A stretch of 64,000 nt of DNA. It comes from Paraburkholderia hiiakae (GTDB lineage: Bacteria > Pseudomonadota > Gammaproteobacteria > Burkholderiales > Burkholderiaceae). The notes beneath the pieces are model-generated. The model worked only from the letters and a program-made list of their open reading frames with translations. It made no database searches and had not been told where the DNA came from. Position 1 is the first letter of the stretch; every line of letters begins with the position of its first letter. The stretch lies in NCBI RefSeq assembly GCF_904848665.1, contig NZ_CAJHCQ010000028.1:28993-92992 (forward strand). The letters are read 5' to 3'. Positions 17,187 to 28,087 of the stretch are shown in pieces. Made by a program: the position numbers and the translations under genes.

Positions 17187-17372
17187 TTTTCGACTCCCCA
17201 CGCAGTTTGAGTGTGCGGTGCGACATGTGCTTCGCGCGCACGTCGCACTTCCAATACCCTCATCGTAGGCAGGCGACCCGTATCCGGGTGTGTGCGCTTG
17301 TCAGAGAGTTGTGGGAGTCGTTAGAAAATGTTTCGGCGGGCCGCGAGGGCCCGCCTGGACCCAGATGAACGC

Positions 17373-19304
<1,932 letters not shown>

Positions 19305-19417
19305 GCGTCTCTCTCCATGGAAAGCCAAGTGGGAACAGCGGCTTAGCAGGAGACGAGACGGAACGTGGACGGACTTCGCTGTGATGGATGAGGCGTTGAG
19401 CGATGCTGCGAAGTCCG

Positions 19418-19527
19418 GACGCTTCCCTGCGCTGGCATTATCCAGATCAGGTTCAAAGGGTATTTCTCACCCGCGAAATACGCTGCACGACTTTTGTTCG
19501 ATGCGGCGCATGACGCAGGACCCCCGC
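19418..19527 (-). promoter_or_regulatory. TPP (thi-box) riboswitch of thiC
   Basis: On the minus strand, about 115-225 bases upstream of thiC, the sequence contains the conserved thi-box core: TGAGAAATACCC, then TTTGAACCTGATCTGG, then ATAATGCCAGCGCAGGGA. These correspond to the pyrimidine-sensing and pyrophosphate-sensing arms of the TPP aptamer. The element extends from a GGGGTCCTGCG start (about 19524) to about 19418. The outer boundaries are approximate. Confidence 0.93.
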
Positions 19528-19632
19528 GTAAGCAAGGCCAAACGATACACCGCGCTGCGGCGATCTGGCAAGTGCCATCGCGCGCGCGATGTAGTACGAC
19601 GTATAGCGAAGACGTACAACGAAGGGCGGAAC

Positions 19633-20040
19633 TTACAGCGTGAAATCCTTCGAGGCTTCGGGCTGAAACAGGATGCGTTCGATCTTCAGTGTTTCGACCG
19701 CGCCCCCCGGCGTCGTGAAGCGCACGGCGTTGCCGCGCTTCGCGCCAAGGAGCGCGAGACCCGCCGGCGAGAACACGTTCAGCCGCCCGGCATCGACGTT
19801 CGCCTCATGGGGATAGACGACGGTGTATGTGAGGGCTTCGCCGTTGCGCTCGTCCACGAGCGTCACTTGCGAGTTCATCGTCACGACATTGGCGGCGACG
19901 TCGCGCGGCTCCACGATCACGGCGTGTTCGAGCACTTCGTCGAGCATGACCTGGCGGGCGGGGGCGGCGCCGGGTTCAGCGGCGCATTTCTCGAGGCGGG
20001 CGACATCGAGTTCGGTGAGGTAGCGCATTTTCTTCGACAT
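19633..20040 (-). CDS. rnk: Rnk-like regulator of nucleoside diphosphate kinase (GreA/GreB family)
   Basis: A 135-residue protein with a short N-terminal helical part and a C-terminal GreA/GreB-type domain (VEPRDVAANVVTMNSQVTLVDE, then VYPHEANVDAGRLNVFSPAGLALLGAKRG). In this family the C-terminal FKBP-like domain binds RNA polymerase near the secondary channel. Rnk lacks the full coiled coil of GreA, and the N-terminus here is likewise too short. The start at 20040 has a GGAGAA ribosome binding site. The gene lies upstream of thiC on the same strand, about 330 bases away; no link in function is apparent. Confidence 0.85.
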   Translation of the reverse strand: MSKKMRYLTELDVARLEKCAAEPGAAPARQVMLDEVLEHAVIVEPRDVAANVVTMNSQVTLVDERNGEALTYTVVYPHEANVDAGRLNVFSPAGLALLGAKRGNAVRFTTPGGAVETLKIERILFQPEASKDFTL

Positions 20041-20728
20041 GACGGTTCTCCTTGCGATCCAAAAAAAGTCGAGGTAACGGCGAGGACTGCCGGGCGAAAT
20101 TGCGCAATGGGGCGCGGGTCGCCGCGGGACGCAACGGATCGGCACGGAGCCCGACTGAACGGCTCCGAGGTGTTAGGGAGGCAGATTCAGTACGGACGCC
20201 GGGCGGCGTAGAGCGGGGCCGACAGGGGAGGCAGGGCGCGCGGGCGGGTGGACAGAAGCCGCGCCGCCGTTCGCTCGCGGCCCGCGCGCTCGCGCACTGG
20301 CGCGCTGCGCAAACTGCGCGGCGGCAAGGCAGGGGCGGGGCGCGAAACGAGAGAAAGCATGGCGAACGGCGTGTCTGAGATGAGGTGTATGAAAGTTAAA
20401 CGAAAGACTTGATGATGCTAGCACGATCTCACAAACCTGGCGCGACGCTGGTCGCAGCGCAGCGATATGGTGCGCGATCGGGCGTTCTGGCGCGCGGTTC
20501 GCACTGTGACGCAAACGCAACGACACACTGCGCATAAAGCATTCTGAAAGCATCCGCGGCGACCGGCGTTGTTGCATAATGCGGTTCGCCCGTCTCGGGT
20601 GTCCTTCGTACTCCGTCCTTTTTCGCGTTCTTGCGCATCTGCACCATGCCGTCGAGCTTCACCCGTCCCGCCGCCTTGCCGCCGGGGCGCCCGCGGTTCT
20701 GCCCTTCACGTACCGCGGCAAAATAACG
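20041..20728. other. Long intergenic region without a recognisable gene
   Basis: 688 bases between the divergent rnk and EamA-transporter genes. It is GC-rich and purine-biased at 20165-20360, with an AT-richer patch at 20380-20430. Frames open here give Arg/Ala/Pro-rich products typical of GC-rich noise. I see no RNA gene or repeat. Confidence 0.4.
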
Positions 20729-21706
20729 ATGCCTCCCCGTTTGCCTTCCCGCGTGAGCCCCCAATCCTTCATCGCAATGGCCCTGCAGGCCGCAGCCGCG
20801 CTATGGCGTTTCGTGCGCGGTGTGCGGCTGCCGCAATCGCGCGCCGGGCGTGTCGCGCTCTCGCTCGCCGTCGTCTACTTCGTCTGGGGCTCGACGTATC
20901 TCGGCGTGAAGGTCGCGCTCGATTCGTTCCCGCCGCTCCTGCTCTCCGGCTTGCGCAATCTGCTCGCCGGCATCGGCCTGTTCGTCTTTGCAATGCGCCG
21001 GCGTCCCGTCATGCCGACGCTCCTCGAAGTGCGCAACGCGGGCGTGGTGGGCACGCTGCTCGTGGGCCTGTCGAGCGGCATGCTCGCCTATGGCATGCGG
21101 ACCGTGGGCACCGGCACGGCGGCCGTGATGGTCGCCACGGTGCCGCTCTTCGCCACCGTGATTTCGGCGATTACCGGGCGGCGCGTGGCGAAGGCCGAAT
21201 GGGCCGCGGTCGCGATCGGCCTCGTCGGTATCGCGATCCTGAGTCATGGCGGTGGCGCTTCCGGTTCGGCGGGTGGCAGCCTCGCGATTCTGTGTGGCGC
21301 GCTTTTCTGGGCGATTGGCGCGCATCTGGCGGGAAAGCTCAGGTTACCTACCGATCTCTTCATCGCGACGGCGCTGCAAATCGGCCTCGGCGGCGCCATT
21401 TCGACCACGGTCGCGTGGATCAGCGGTGAGCGCATGGGCGAGTTGCATGCCCTGCCGCTCGTGGCGTTCCTCTATCTGCTTTTCATCGGCACGATGGCGG
21501 CCTATGTCGCCTATGGCTATCTGATCCGGCATACCAGCCCGCTCGTTGCGAGCAGTTGCATGTACGTGAATCCCGTTGTTGCCGTCGCGCTCGGCGCGCT
21601 GCTGCTCGGTGAGCCGGTCACGAGCGGCACCGTCGTCGCGACCGTGCTGATTCTCGGCAGCGTGGGTTTGTCGTTTCTCTTCGACGACCGCCGCCGCACT
21701 TCCTGA
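20729..21706 (+). CDS. EamA/DMT-family transporter
   Basis: Inner-membrane transporter of the drug/metabolite superfamily, 325 residues, with about ten hydrophobic helices in two EamA repeats. The first repeat opens with YFVWGSTYLGVKVAL, a characteristic DMT start, and the second includes ALFWAIGAHL and the end motif YVNPVVAVALGALLLGEPVTSGT. Substrates of this family (amino acids, metabolites) cannot be told from sequence. I place the start at 20729 because the upstream part of the open frame (from 20579) does not look like transporter sequence; ATG 20777 is another possibility. Confidence 0.85.
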   Translation: MPPRLPSRVSPQSFIAMALQAAAALWRFVRGVRLPQSRAGRVALSLAVVYFVWGSTYLGVKVALDSFPPLLLSGLRNLLAGIGLFVFAMRRRPVMPTLLEVRNAGVVGTLLVGLSSGMLAYGMRTVGTGTAAVMVATVPLFATVISAITGRRVAKAEWAAVAIGLVGIAILSHGGGASGSAGGSLAILCGALFWAIGAHLAGKLRLPTDLFIATALQIGLGGAISTTVAWISGERMGELHALPLVAFLYLLFIGTMAAYVAYGYLIRHTSPLVASSCMYVNPVVAVALGALLLGEPVTSGTVVATVLILGSVGLSFLFDDRRRTS

Positions 21707-21913
21707 TTTCATCCTCACTTCGCGCCGCACCTCGCGTCATCGCGCCACGTTTGCGCGCGCGGCCGCCCCGCATATGAGGTGCGGAGCGGCCGCGTCTTCA
21801 TCGTTCACCGGTGATCGATGCCGGCAGCCACGACGATCCACTGGCGCGTGTGCTGCACCGCGCCCGTCGCGCGCGTCAGCCGTCATCCCGGCGCCTTTAC
21901 CGTCTGCCAGACA

Positions 21914-22051
21914 CTATTTCGCCTTTTCCGCGGAGTCCGTGAGGGCGTGGCCGCCTGCGGAAACGTCCTCGCCGGCACCCGCCATTGTGTTGCAGGCCGA
22001 GAGCGCTGCCAACGAAGCGGTAAGGAGAAAGAGGGCAATGAGGCGTTTCAT
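21914..22051 (-). CDS. Entericidin-like small lipoprotein
   Basis: A 45-residue small lipoprotein. The signal peptide runs to lipobox ALSAC (C20), followed by NTMAGAGEDVSAGGHALTDSA, which matches the entericidin A/B family (CNTxxGxGxDxxxxGxxI). Entericidins are envelope lipoproteins linked to stationary phase or programmed lysis in enterobacteria; the role in betaproteobacteria is unknown. The start is the MKRLI codon at 22051; the frame extends upstream but without support. Confidence 0.85.
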   Translation of the reverse strand: MKRLIALFLLTASLAALSACNTMAGAGEDVSAGGHALTDSAEKAK

Positions 22052-22221
22052 GAGGAAGTCCTCCACGGTGTCAAAGGAGACGACTCTGCAGCATGTGGCG
22101 TGCCCGGTCATTTGTGCCGCCCTGTGCCTCGATGTACGCCGGCGTCGGGTCCGCTGCTTGCGCTAGCACTGATACAGGCGCGACATAGCGCAGCCCATCC
22201 GCCCACAAGGAGGACCCCGCC

Positions 22222-22383
22222 ATGCTTCACTATGCCATCGTGTTTTTCATCATCGCGATCATCGCCGCTGTGTTCGGCTTCACCGGCATCGCCGCCGGTG
22301 CGGCGGAGATCGCCAAGATCCTGTTCTACATCTTCCTCGTGGTTTTCGTCGTCACGCTACTGCTTGGCGTGATGCACGGATGA
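22222..22383 (+). CDS. DUF1328 small membrane protein (YtjA-like)
   Basis: A 53-residue protein starting MLHYAIVFFIIAIIAAVFGF and containing FTGIAAGAAEIAKILF, diagnostic of the DUF1328/YtjA family. It has two predicted membrane helices. An AAGGAGG ribosome binding site at 22207-22213 fixes the start. It lies 66 bases upstream of the ferritin-like gene, and both follow the divergent entericidin gene, suggesting a small stress-response cluster. Confidence 0.92.
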   Translation: MLHYAIVFFIIAIIAAVFGFTGIAAGAAEIAKILFYIFLVVFVVTLLLGVMHG

Positions 22384-22449
22384 CGCACGCAATGGAAAAC
22401 CCACTCCGCACAACCCCACTCATGCATGCCATGTTCGAAGGAGAGTCAG

Positions 22450-22989
22450 ATGTCGAAGACACACGCTTCGTTTGAGTTCGACCTCAAACGCGTGCGCGAT
22501 GAAGCGCGCCGCAATCTCGACCAGGGGTCGGTCACGCCGGACTACCCCGCGAATCGCCAGACCGTGCTCAAGCTGCTCAACGATTCGCTCGCCACGGAAC
22601 TCGTGTGCGTGCTGCGTTACAAGCGGCACCATTTCATGGCGAAGGGCATCGAGTCCGAGTCGGTGGCGGCCGAGTTTCTTCAGCACGCGAACGAGGAGCA
22701 GCAGCATGCCGACATGCTCGCGGCGCGCATCGTGCAACTCGGCGGCGAGCCTGACTTCTCGCCGGCGACGCTAGTCGAGCGCTCGCACTCGGAATACAAG
22801 GAAGGGGCCGACCTGAAGGACATGATCCGCGAGAATCTGATCGCGGAGCGCATCGCGATCGAAAGCTATCGCGCGATCATCAACTATCTCGGCCACGACG
22901 ACACGACCACGCGGCGCATGTTCGAGCAAATCCTCGCGACGGAGGAAGAGCATGCCGACGACATGACCGACTTGCTGTACCGCAAATAG
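22450..22989 (+). CDS. Ferritin-like / bacterioferritin-type protein
   Basis: A 179-residue four-helix ferritin-like protein. Di-iron ligand motifs are visible: E in LATELVCVLRYKRHHF, ExxH in NEEQQHADM, E in ERIAIESYRAI, and ExxH in EEEHADDM. This spacing fits bacterioferritin or a related ferritin-like family (DUF2202/Dps-like); I do not see the haem-binding methionine of classical Bfr with confidence. It may store iron or protect against peroxide. The start follows a GAAGGAGAG site at 22437-22445. Confidence 0.85.
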   Translation: MSKTHASFEFDLKRVRDEARRNLDQGSVTPDYPANRQTVLKLLNDSLATELVCVLRYKRHHFMAKGIESESVAAEFLQHANEEQQHADMLAARIVQLGGEPDFSPATLVERSHSEYKEGADLKDMIRENLIAERIAIESYRAIINYLGHDDTTTRRMFEQILATEEEHADDMTDLLYRK

Positions 22990-23005
22990 CGCCGCCCGCT
23001 AGCCC

Positions 23006-24220
23006 TCAGGAAGAAGCCTCTGCGCCCGCGCCCACGCGCGGGCGCGTTGCGTGGTGAATCCAGCCCGCGAGGGCCGTGAACGCGATGCCGGCCACGCACA
23101 CGCCGATCCAGCCGAACGCGCGCCATGCGATCACGCCCACGGCAGAACCGGTCGCGCCGCCAATGAAGTAGCAGACCATGAACACCGTATTGACGCGGCT
23201 GCGCGCCTCGGGGCGCAGCGCGTAGATACGCGACTGATTCGAGATCTGCGCGGCCTGCACGCCTACGTCGAGCACGATCACGCCGATCACAAGGCCGATC
23301 AGGCTCTTTCCTGAGAACGCGAAGATGACGAACGCGAGCGCCATCAGCACGATCGACATCGTGATGACTGCGCGCGGCCCGCGCTTGTCGGCGGAGCGGC
23401 CCGCCATCGGCGCGGCCAACGCGCCCGCCGCGCCGACGATGCCGAAAAGCCCCGCCGCCTGCGGCCCGAGATGGAAGGGCTCGCCGGCGAGCAGCAGCGT
23501 GAGCACGGGCCAGAAGAGGCTGAACGCGGCGAAGAGGCACGCGCCCGTTGCCGACGCTTCGCGCAGGCCCGGCAGCTCCAGCACCAGATGCCACATCGAG
23601 CCGAGCAGCTTGCCGTAGCTGAGCTTCGAGGTGGGCTGGCTCTTTGGCAGCTTCTTCACGATCACGACTGCAAGCACGAGCAGCGCCACGATCGACGCCC
23701 CGAACACGGCGCGCCAGCCGAAGTACTGTCCGACGAACCCGGCCGCCGTACGCGCGAGCAGGATGCCGAGCAAGAGGCCGCTCATCACGGTGCCGACCGC
23801 GTGGCCGCGCGCCTCGGGCGGCGCAAGTTCGGCGGAAAACGGCACGGCCTGCTGCGCGATGGTGGCGAGGATGCCGATCGCGAGGCTCGCGCCGACCAGC
23901 ACGGCGAGCGATGGCGCGGTGGCCGCGACGAGCAGGGCGACGCACAAGCCAGCCGTTTGCAGCAGGATGATGCGGCGACGGTCGTAGCGGTCGCCGAGCG
24001 GCGCGAGCAGCAGCATGCCGGCCGCGTAGCCGAGCTGGGTGCCGGCCGGCACGGCGCCGATCCACGCGGCGCCAGCCGGGAAGCTCTGGCGGAAGTCGTC
24101 GAGCAGCGGCTGGTTGAAATAGATGTTCGCGACCGTGACGCCCGCGATGGTCGCGAGCAGGAGCAGCAGGCCGCGCAGCGACTGGCTTTCGCCAGCGGTT
24201 GCGGAATCAGGTGTGGACAT
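23006..24220 (-). CDS. MFS transporter (sugar-efflux / drug-resistance type)
   Basis: Major facilitator superfamily protein of 404 residues and 12 hydrophobic segments. The loop between helices 2 and 3 reads LAPLGDRYDRRRII, matching the MFS motif GDRxxRR, and the N-terminus contains NIYFNQPLLDDFRQSF, typical of a subgroup of YnfM/Bcr-like permeases. The central loop is short. The substrate is unknown. The start MSTPDS at 24220 is preferred; an upstream in-frame ATG at 24295 adds atypical sequence. It is convergent with the ferritin-like gene. Confidence 0.88.
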   Translation of the reverse strand: MSTPDSATAGESQSLRGLLLLLATIAGVTVANIYFNQPLLDDFRQSFPAGAAWIGAVPAGTQLGYAAGMLLLAPLGDRYDRRRIILLQTAGLCVALLVAATAPSLAVLVGASLAIGILATIAQQAVPFSAELAPPEARGHAVGTVMSGLLLGILLARTAAGFVGQYFGWRAVFGASIVALLVLAVVIVKKLPKSQPTSKLSYGKLLGSMWHLVLELPGLREASATGACLFAAFSLFWPVLTLLLAGEPFHLGPQAAGLFGIVGAAGALAAPMAGRSADKRGPRAVITMSIVLMALAFVIFAFSGKSLIGLVIGVIVLDVGVQAAQISNQSRIYALRPEARSRVNTVFMVCYFIGGATGSAVGVIAWRAFGWIGVCVAGIAFTALAGWIHHATRPRVGAGAEASS

Positions 24221-24382
24221 GTGCGAAATGCGGGCGGCGCCCGGTGATACGGAAGGCAGGCTTCGAGCGTGCCGATCATACCGGAGCGCGCGCAATCGCG
24301 CTGGCGGCGCGGGAGCGCGCCGCCAGTCGTGCGTTTAGCTGCGCATTCAGCTGCGGGTTCGGCCGCGCATTCAGCCGCGCAC

Positions 24383-25210
24383 TCAGCCGATTAGCTCGCC
24401 CGAGGGCTCGTAAAACGGATATGGACCCTCGAATGTCTCGACGTAGCCATGGTGCGTCACGATCCCGCCGTGCGGGTCATAGCGATGCAGCGCGAAGGCG
24501 GCCGGCTCGAGCGTGAAGGTGGAGGGCGCATCGGGCGCGAGGTCGAGCGTGACCTGGTGGGCGGGCGCGGGCACGGCCGAGGCGATCGTGCCGCCGAAGC
24601 GTACGAACATGGGCCGGTGCACGTGACCGCACAGCACGCGCTCGACGTTGGGGTGCCGCGCCACGAGCGCTTCGAGCGCCTGCGCGGCGCGGTCGTCGAG
24701 GCGAATCGCATCCATGTGACCAATGCCGCAGTCGAACGGCGGGTGATGGAGCGCGACGACCACGGGCTTGCCGCGCGCCGCCTCGAGCTGCTGCGCGAGC
24801 CACGCGAGGCGCGTTTCGCAGAGCGTGCCCGCGCTTTGCCCCGGCTGCATGGAGTCGAGTGCGATCACGCGCAGCGGGCCGAGGTCCACCGCGTACTGGA
24901 CGAACTCGCCGCCCTCGCGCAGTTCCGCCCGATCGGCAAACACTTCGCGCAGCGGTTCGCGCGCGTCGTGGTTGCCGATCATGAGCCAGTAAGGAATCTC
25001 GAGCGTGTCGAGCAGTGTTTTGAGGTGCCGGTATTCCTCGACCGAGCCGTGGTCGACGAGGTCGCCGGTCATCAGCACCGCGTCGGGGCGCGGCGTGAGC
25101 GCGTTCAACCGCGCGATGGTGCGTGCAAGGCTCGCGGCCGTATCGACGCGGCGATAGGCGAGTGCGCCCGGTGGCTTGATGTGCAGGTCGCTGATCTGGG
25201 CGAGCAGCAT
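24383..25210 (-). CDS. GpdQ/CpdA-type metallophosphodiesterase
   Basis: A 275-residue calcineurin-like phosphoesterase. The binuclear metal site is complete: DLH (AQISDLHIK), GD (MTGDLVDHG), GNHD (MIGNHDARE), then H in VVALHHPPFD and GHVHRP near residue 200. This pattern is that of class III cyclic nucleotide phosphodiesterases and glycerophosphodiesterase GpdQ. It lies 22 bases beyond the stop of an ABC transporter operon on the same strand, so it is probably co-transcribed and could hydrolyse an imported phosphodiester. That link is an inference. Confidence 0.87.
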   Translation of the reverse strand: MLLAQISDLHIKPPGALAYRRVDTAASLARTIARLNALTPRPDAVLMTGDLVDHGSVEEYRHLKTLLDTLEIPYWLMIGNHDAREPLREVFADRAELREGGEFVQYAVDLGPLRVIALDSMQPGQSAGTLCETRLAWLAQQLEAARGKPVVVALHHPPFDCGIGHMDAIRLDDRAAQALEALVARHPNVERVLCGHVHRPMFVRFGGTIASAVPAPAHQVTLDLAPDAPSTFTLEPAAFALHRYDPHGGIVTHHGYVETFEGPYPFYEPSGELIG

Positions 25211-25232
25211 GGTAGTCCTCGTTTTGTAAGAT

Positions 25233-26273
25233 TTACGCAAGCGCGATGAGCGCTTCGGGGGCGATCGAGATGCCGACCGGCGTGCCGCGTGCAAGCTCAA
25301 CGCGGCCCGCCACGTCGACGAGCAGGGCATCGGGCGCGGCGCCGCCGATGGTAAGGCGCGTGCGCTCGCCGAGAAAGGTCGCCTGCTCGATCACGCCGCG
25401 GAGTTGCGCGGCGAGCGGGTCGGCGAGCGTGGCGTCTTCGGGGCGGAAATACAGTTCGGCGGCTCCGGCGATCTGCGACGCGCTGGCCGGCACGGCGCCG
25501 CCGCTCGTGCGCAGCATACCGCCTTGCCATTCTCCGGCGATCCGGTTGAGCGTGCCGACGAACTGCGCGACCGCGCGGCTCGCCGGCTGGAAGTAGATCT
25601 CGCGCGGCGTGCCGATCTGTTCGATGCGGCCCGCGCTCATCACGACGATGCGGTCGCCCAGTTCCATCGCCTCGGCTTGATCGTGCGTGACGTAGACGGT
25701 CGTCACACCCAGTTCGCGCAAGAGCGCGTTCATCTCGCTGCGCAAGGTGTCGCGCAGGCGCGCATCGAGCGCGGTGAGCGGCTCGTCCAGCAGCAGCACA
25801 CGCGGGCGCGGCGCGAGCGCACGTGCGAGCGCCACGCGCTGGCGCTGGCCGCCCGAAAGCTGGTTGATGGGCTTGGCCGCGTGCGCTTCGAGACGCATCA
25901 TCGCGAGCAGTTCGTCCACGCGTGCGCGCGTGTCGGCGGCGGGAACGCGCTGGATCTTCAGGCCATAGCCGATGTTGCCGCGCACATCGAGGTTCGGAAA
26001 GAGCGCGTAGTTCTGGAACACCATGCCGACCTTGCGCCGCTCGATGGGCTGCGCGGTCACATCCTCGTCGCCGAAGGCCACGCGGCCGCCGGCGTCGGGC
26101 GTTTCCAGACCCGCGATCATGCGCAGCGTGGTCGTCTTGCCGCAGCCCGATGGGCCGAGCAGCACGAGCGTTTCGCCCGCGCCGATCGCGAGGTCGAGCG
26201 GTTCGAGCACGCGTGTGCCGCGAAACGTCTTCGCACAGCGCGTGAGCGTAATCGGGATCGGTTCGAGTTTCAT
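25233..26273 (-). CDS. ABC importer ATP-binding protein (PotA/PhnT-like)
   Basis: ATPase of an ABC importer, 346 residues. Walker A GPSGCGKTT lies at about 40-48, then the Q-loop VFQNYALFP, signature LSGGQRQRVALARAL, Walker B RVLLLDEPLTALDARLR and H-loop VYVTHDQAEAM. A C-terminal TOBE-type domain (about 240-346) is typical of importers for polyamines, sulfate, iron or phosphonates. The start overlaps the stop of the neighbouring permease (ATGA), so the genes are co-translated. Substrate assignment is not possible from the ATPase alone. Confidence 0.92.
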   Translation of the reverse strand: MKLEPIPITLTRCAKTFRGTRVLEPLDLAIGAGETLVLLGPSGCGKTTTLRMIAGLETPDAGGRVAFGDEDVTAQPIERRKVGMVFQNYALFPNLDVRGNIGYGLKIQRVPAADTRARVDELLAMMRLEAHAAKPINQLSGGQRQRVALARALAPRPRVLLLDEPLTALDARLRDTLRSEMNALLRELGVTTVYVTHDQAEAMELGDRIVVMSAGRIEQIGTPREIYFQPASRAVAQFVGTLNRIAGEWQGGMLRTSGGAVPASASQIAGAAELYFRPEDATLADPLAAQLRGVIEQATFLGERTRLTIGGAAPDALLVDVAGRVELARGTPVGISIAPEALIALA

Positions 26274-27214
26274 TCGGAATCCTTGTTGTTCTTTTGCTGG
26301 CCTGCGACACGCTGCTTGCCAGATGGCTTTCCTGAGGAGCCAGGTACGTCCACGCCGAGCCATTGCATCGCCACGAGCAGCGGCATCGTCATGAGGAAGA
26401 AGAGGATCGTGTAAGCGCTGCCCACTTCGATGCGCAGCGACGCGTAGGTGTCCGCGAGGCCCACCGGCAGCGTTTTGGTGTCGGGCGTGTGCAGCATCCA
26501 CGTGAGGTTGAATTCGCCGATCGAGAGCGTGAGCACCGCGAGCGCGCCTGCCACGATGCCGGGCCGGGCATTGGGCAGCACGATGGTCGTGAAGCGCTGC
26601 CAGAAGCTCGCGCCGAGGCTCGCGGCGCCTTCTTCGAGTGTGCGCAGGTCCGCCGACGCGCACACGGCCGCCACGGGCCGCACCATGAACGGCAGCGTGA
26701 AGACCACGTGACCGACCACGATGAACGCCGCACTCATGCGAAACGCGCCGAAGCCGCCGTACACCACGAGCAGCGCGAGCGCTGAAGCGAGGCCGGGCAG
26801 GGCCACGGGCAGCACGAGCAACTCCTCGATGAAACGCGAGAGGCGCGTGCGACTGCGCGCGAGCGCATAGCCCGCGGGCACGCCGGTCACGAGCGTGATG
26901 GCGAGCGTGGCGGCCGCCACTTCGAGCGAGAGGAATACGCTCGCGTGATACTGCGTCCAGACCTGGTCGAGCCAGCGCAGCGTGAGGCCGCTCGCCACGC
27001 CACGAAAGTAGTTGACGGTGAGCCCCGCGACGATCGACATCCCCACGGGCACGATGAGAAACGCGCACGTGGCGAGCGTGACTAGCCACTGCGCGCACGC
27101 AATCCACGTGCGCGCCGAGGGCAGCGCGAAGCGCCGCCGTGCGGCGGGCGGCTGGCCGGGCGCTTCGTGCATATCTTGCGCCGCCGAAGCTGCGCAATTG
27201 ACGACCGAATTCAT
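26270..27214 (-). CDS. ABC importer permease (second membrane subunit, PhnV-like)
   Basis: Inner-membrane permease of 314 residues with six or so helices and the BPD_transp_1 EAA-type motif EEGAASLGASFWQRFTTIVLP, which binds the ATPase. The N-terminal 40 residues are hydrophilic and Ala-rich; the C-terminus has a hydrophilic tail (KPSGKQRVAGQQKNNKDSE). The start at 27214 has GGAG-type spacing. It overlaps the ATPase gene downstream and follows the first permease after 28 bases. Confidence 0.9.
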   Translation of the reverse strand: MNSVVNCAASAAQDMHEAPGQPPAARRRFALPSARTWIACAQWLVTLATCAFLIVPVGMSIVAGLTVNYFRGVASGLTLRWLDQVWTQYHASVFLSLEVAAATLAITLVTGVPAGYALARSRTRLSRFIEELLVLPVALPGLASALALLVVYGGFGAFRMSAAFIVVGHVVFTLPFMVRPVAAVCASADLRTLEEGAASLGASFWQRFTTIVLPNARPGIVAGALAVLTLSIGEFNLTWMLHTPDTKTLPVGLADTYASLRIEVGSAYTILFFLMTMPLLVAMQWLGVDVPGSSGKPSGKQRVAGQQKNNKDSE

Positions 27215-27242
27215 TCTGGAGTCCTCGAAAACCACAGTGCGC

Positions 27243-28067
27243 TCATGCCGTGGCCGCGACGGCAGCACCCGTCACGCTGCGTGCGAGCGTGAGCACCGCC
27301 CACGTGACGAGACCGAGCACGATGGACAGGCCCGCCGCCGTCACCATGTTGGCGTTGAGTGTGAACTCGGTATAGATGGTCATCGGCAGGACGTCGATGT
27401 CGGTGGCGAGCGTGAACGCCGTGCCGAACGCGCCCATCGCAGTCGCGAAGCAGATTGCCCCTGCGGCGACGAGGCCGGGCGCGAGCGCGGGCAGGATCAC
27501 GTCGCAGAGCACGCGCCACGACGACGCGCCAAGCGATCGCGCGGCCTCTTCGAGCGAGCCGTCGAGCTGGCTTGCGCAGGCCATGACGGTCACGATCACG
27601 CGCGGGATCGAGAAGTACAGGTAGCCGGCGAAGAGTCCCGCCATCGAATACGCGAACACCCAGCGCTCGCCGGTGAGCCGCAGCGAAAGCGCGCCGATGA
27701 GCCCCTGGCGGCCCGCGAGCATGATGACCATGAAGCCGACCACCACGCCCGGAAACGCCAGCGGAAACGTGAGCAGCGCAACGAGCGCGCGGCGCCCCGC
27801 GAACGTGCGCCGCGCGAGCAGGAGGCCGCAGATCGTGGAGATCACGAGCGTTGCCGCGGTGACGGCGGCCGAGAGCGCGATGGTCGCGCCCAGGCTTCTC
27901 ATGTAGCGGCCATTCGTTAGCAGTGCGCGATAAGTTTCGACGAAGTGGCCGTCGGCGCTCACCTGCACGAGCGCGATCATCGGTAGCAGCCAGAATGCGA
28001 GGAACACCGCGAGCCCGGGCGCGATGAGCGCCACGCGCCAGCGCAGCGGAAAAGTGAGGTCATGCAT
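27243..28067 (-). CDS. ABC importer permease (first membrane subunit, PhnU-like)
   Basis: A 274-residue inner-membrane permease. The EAA loop appears as LEEAARSLGASSWRVLCDVILP. It forms the transmembrane channel with the other permease. Together with the solute-binding protein upstream it resembles the 2-aminoethylphosphonate (PhnSTUV), spermidine/putrescine and ferric-iron importer families. It begins 20 bases after the solute-binding protein stop. Confidence 0.9.
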   Translation of the reverse strand: MHDLTFPLRWRVALIAPGLAVFLAFWLLPMIALVQVSADGHFVETYRALLTNGRYMRSLGATIALSAAVTAATLVISTICGLLLARRTFAGRRALVALLTFPLAFPGVVVGFMVIMLAGRQGLIGALSLRLTGERWVFAYSMAGLFAGYLYFSIPRVIVTVMACASQLDGSLEEAARSLGASSWRVLCDVILPALAPGLVAAGAICFATAMGAFGTAFTLATDIDVLPMTIYTEFTLNANMVTAAGLSIVLGLVTWAVLTLARSVTGAAVAATA

Positions 28068-28087
28068 GGACGTGATCGGCTGGAGTA

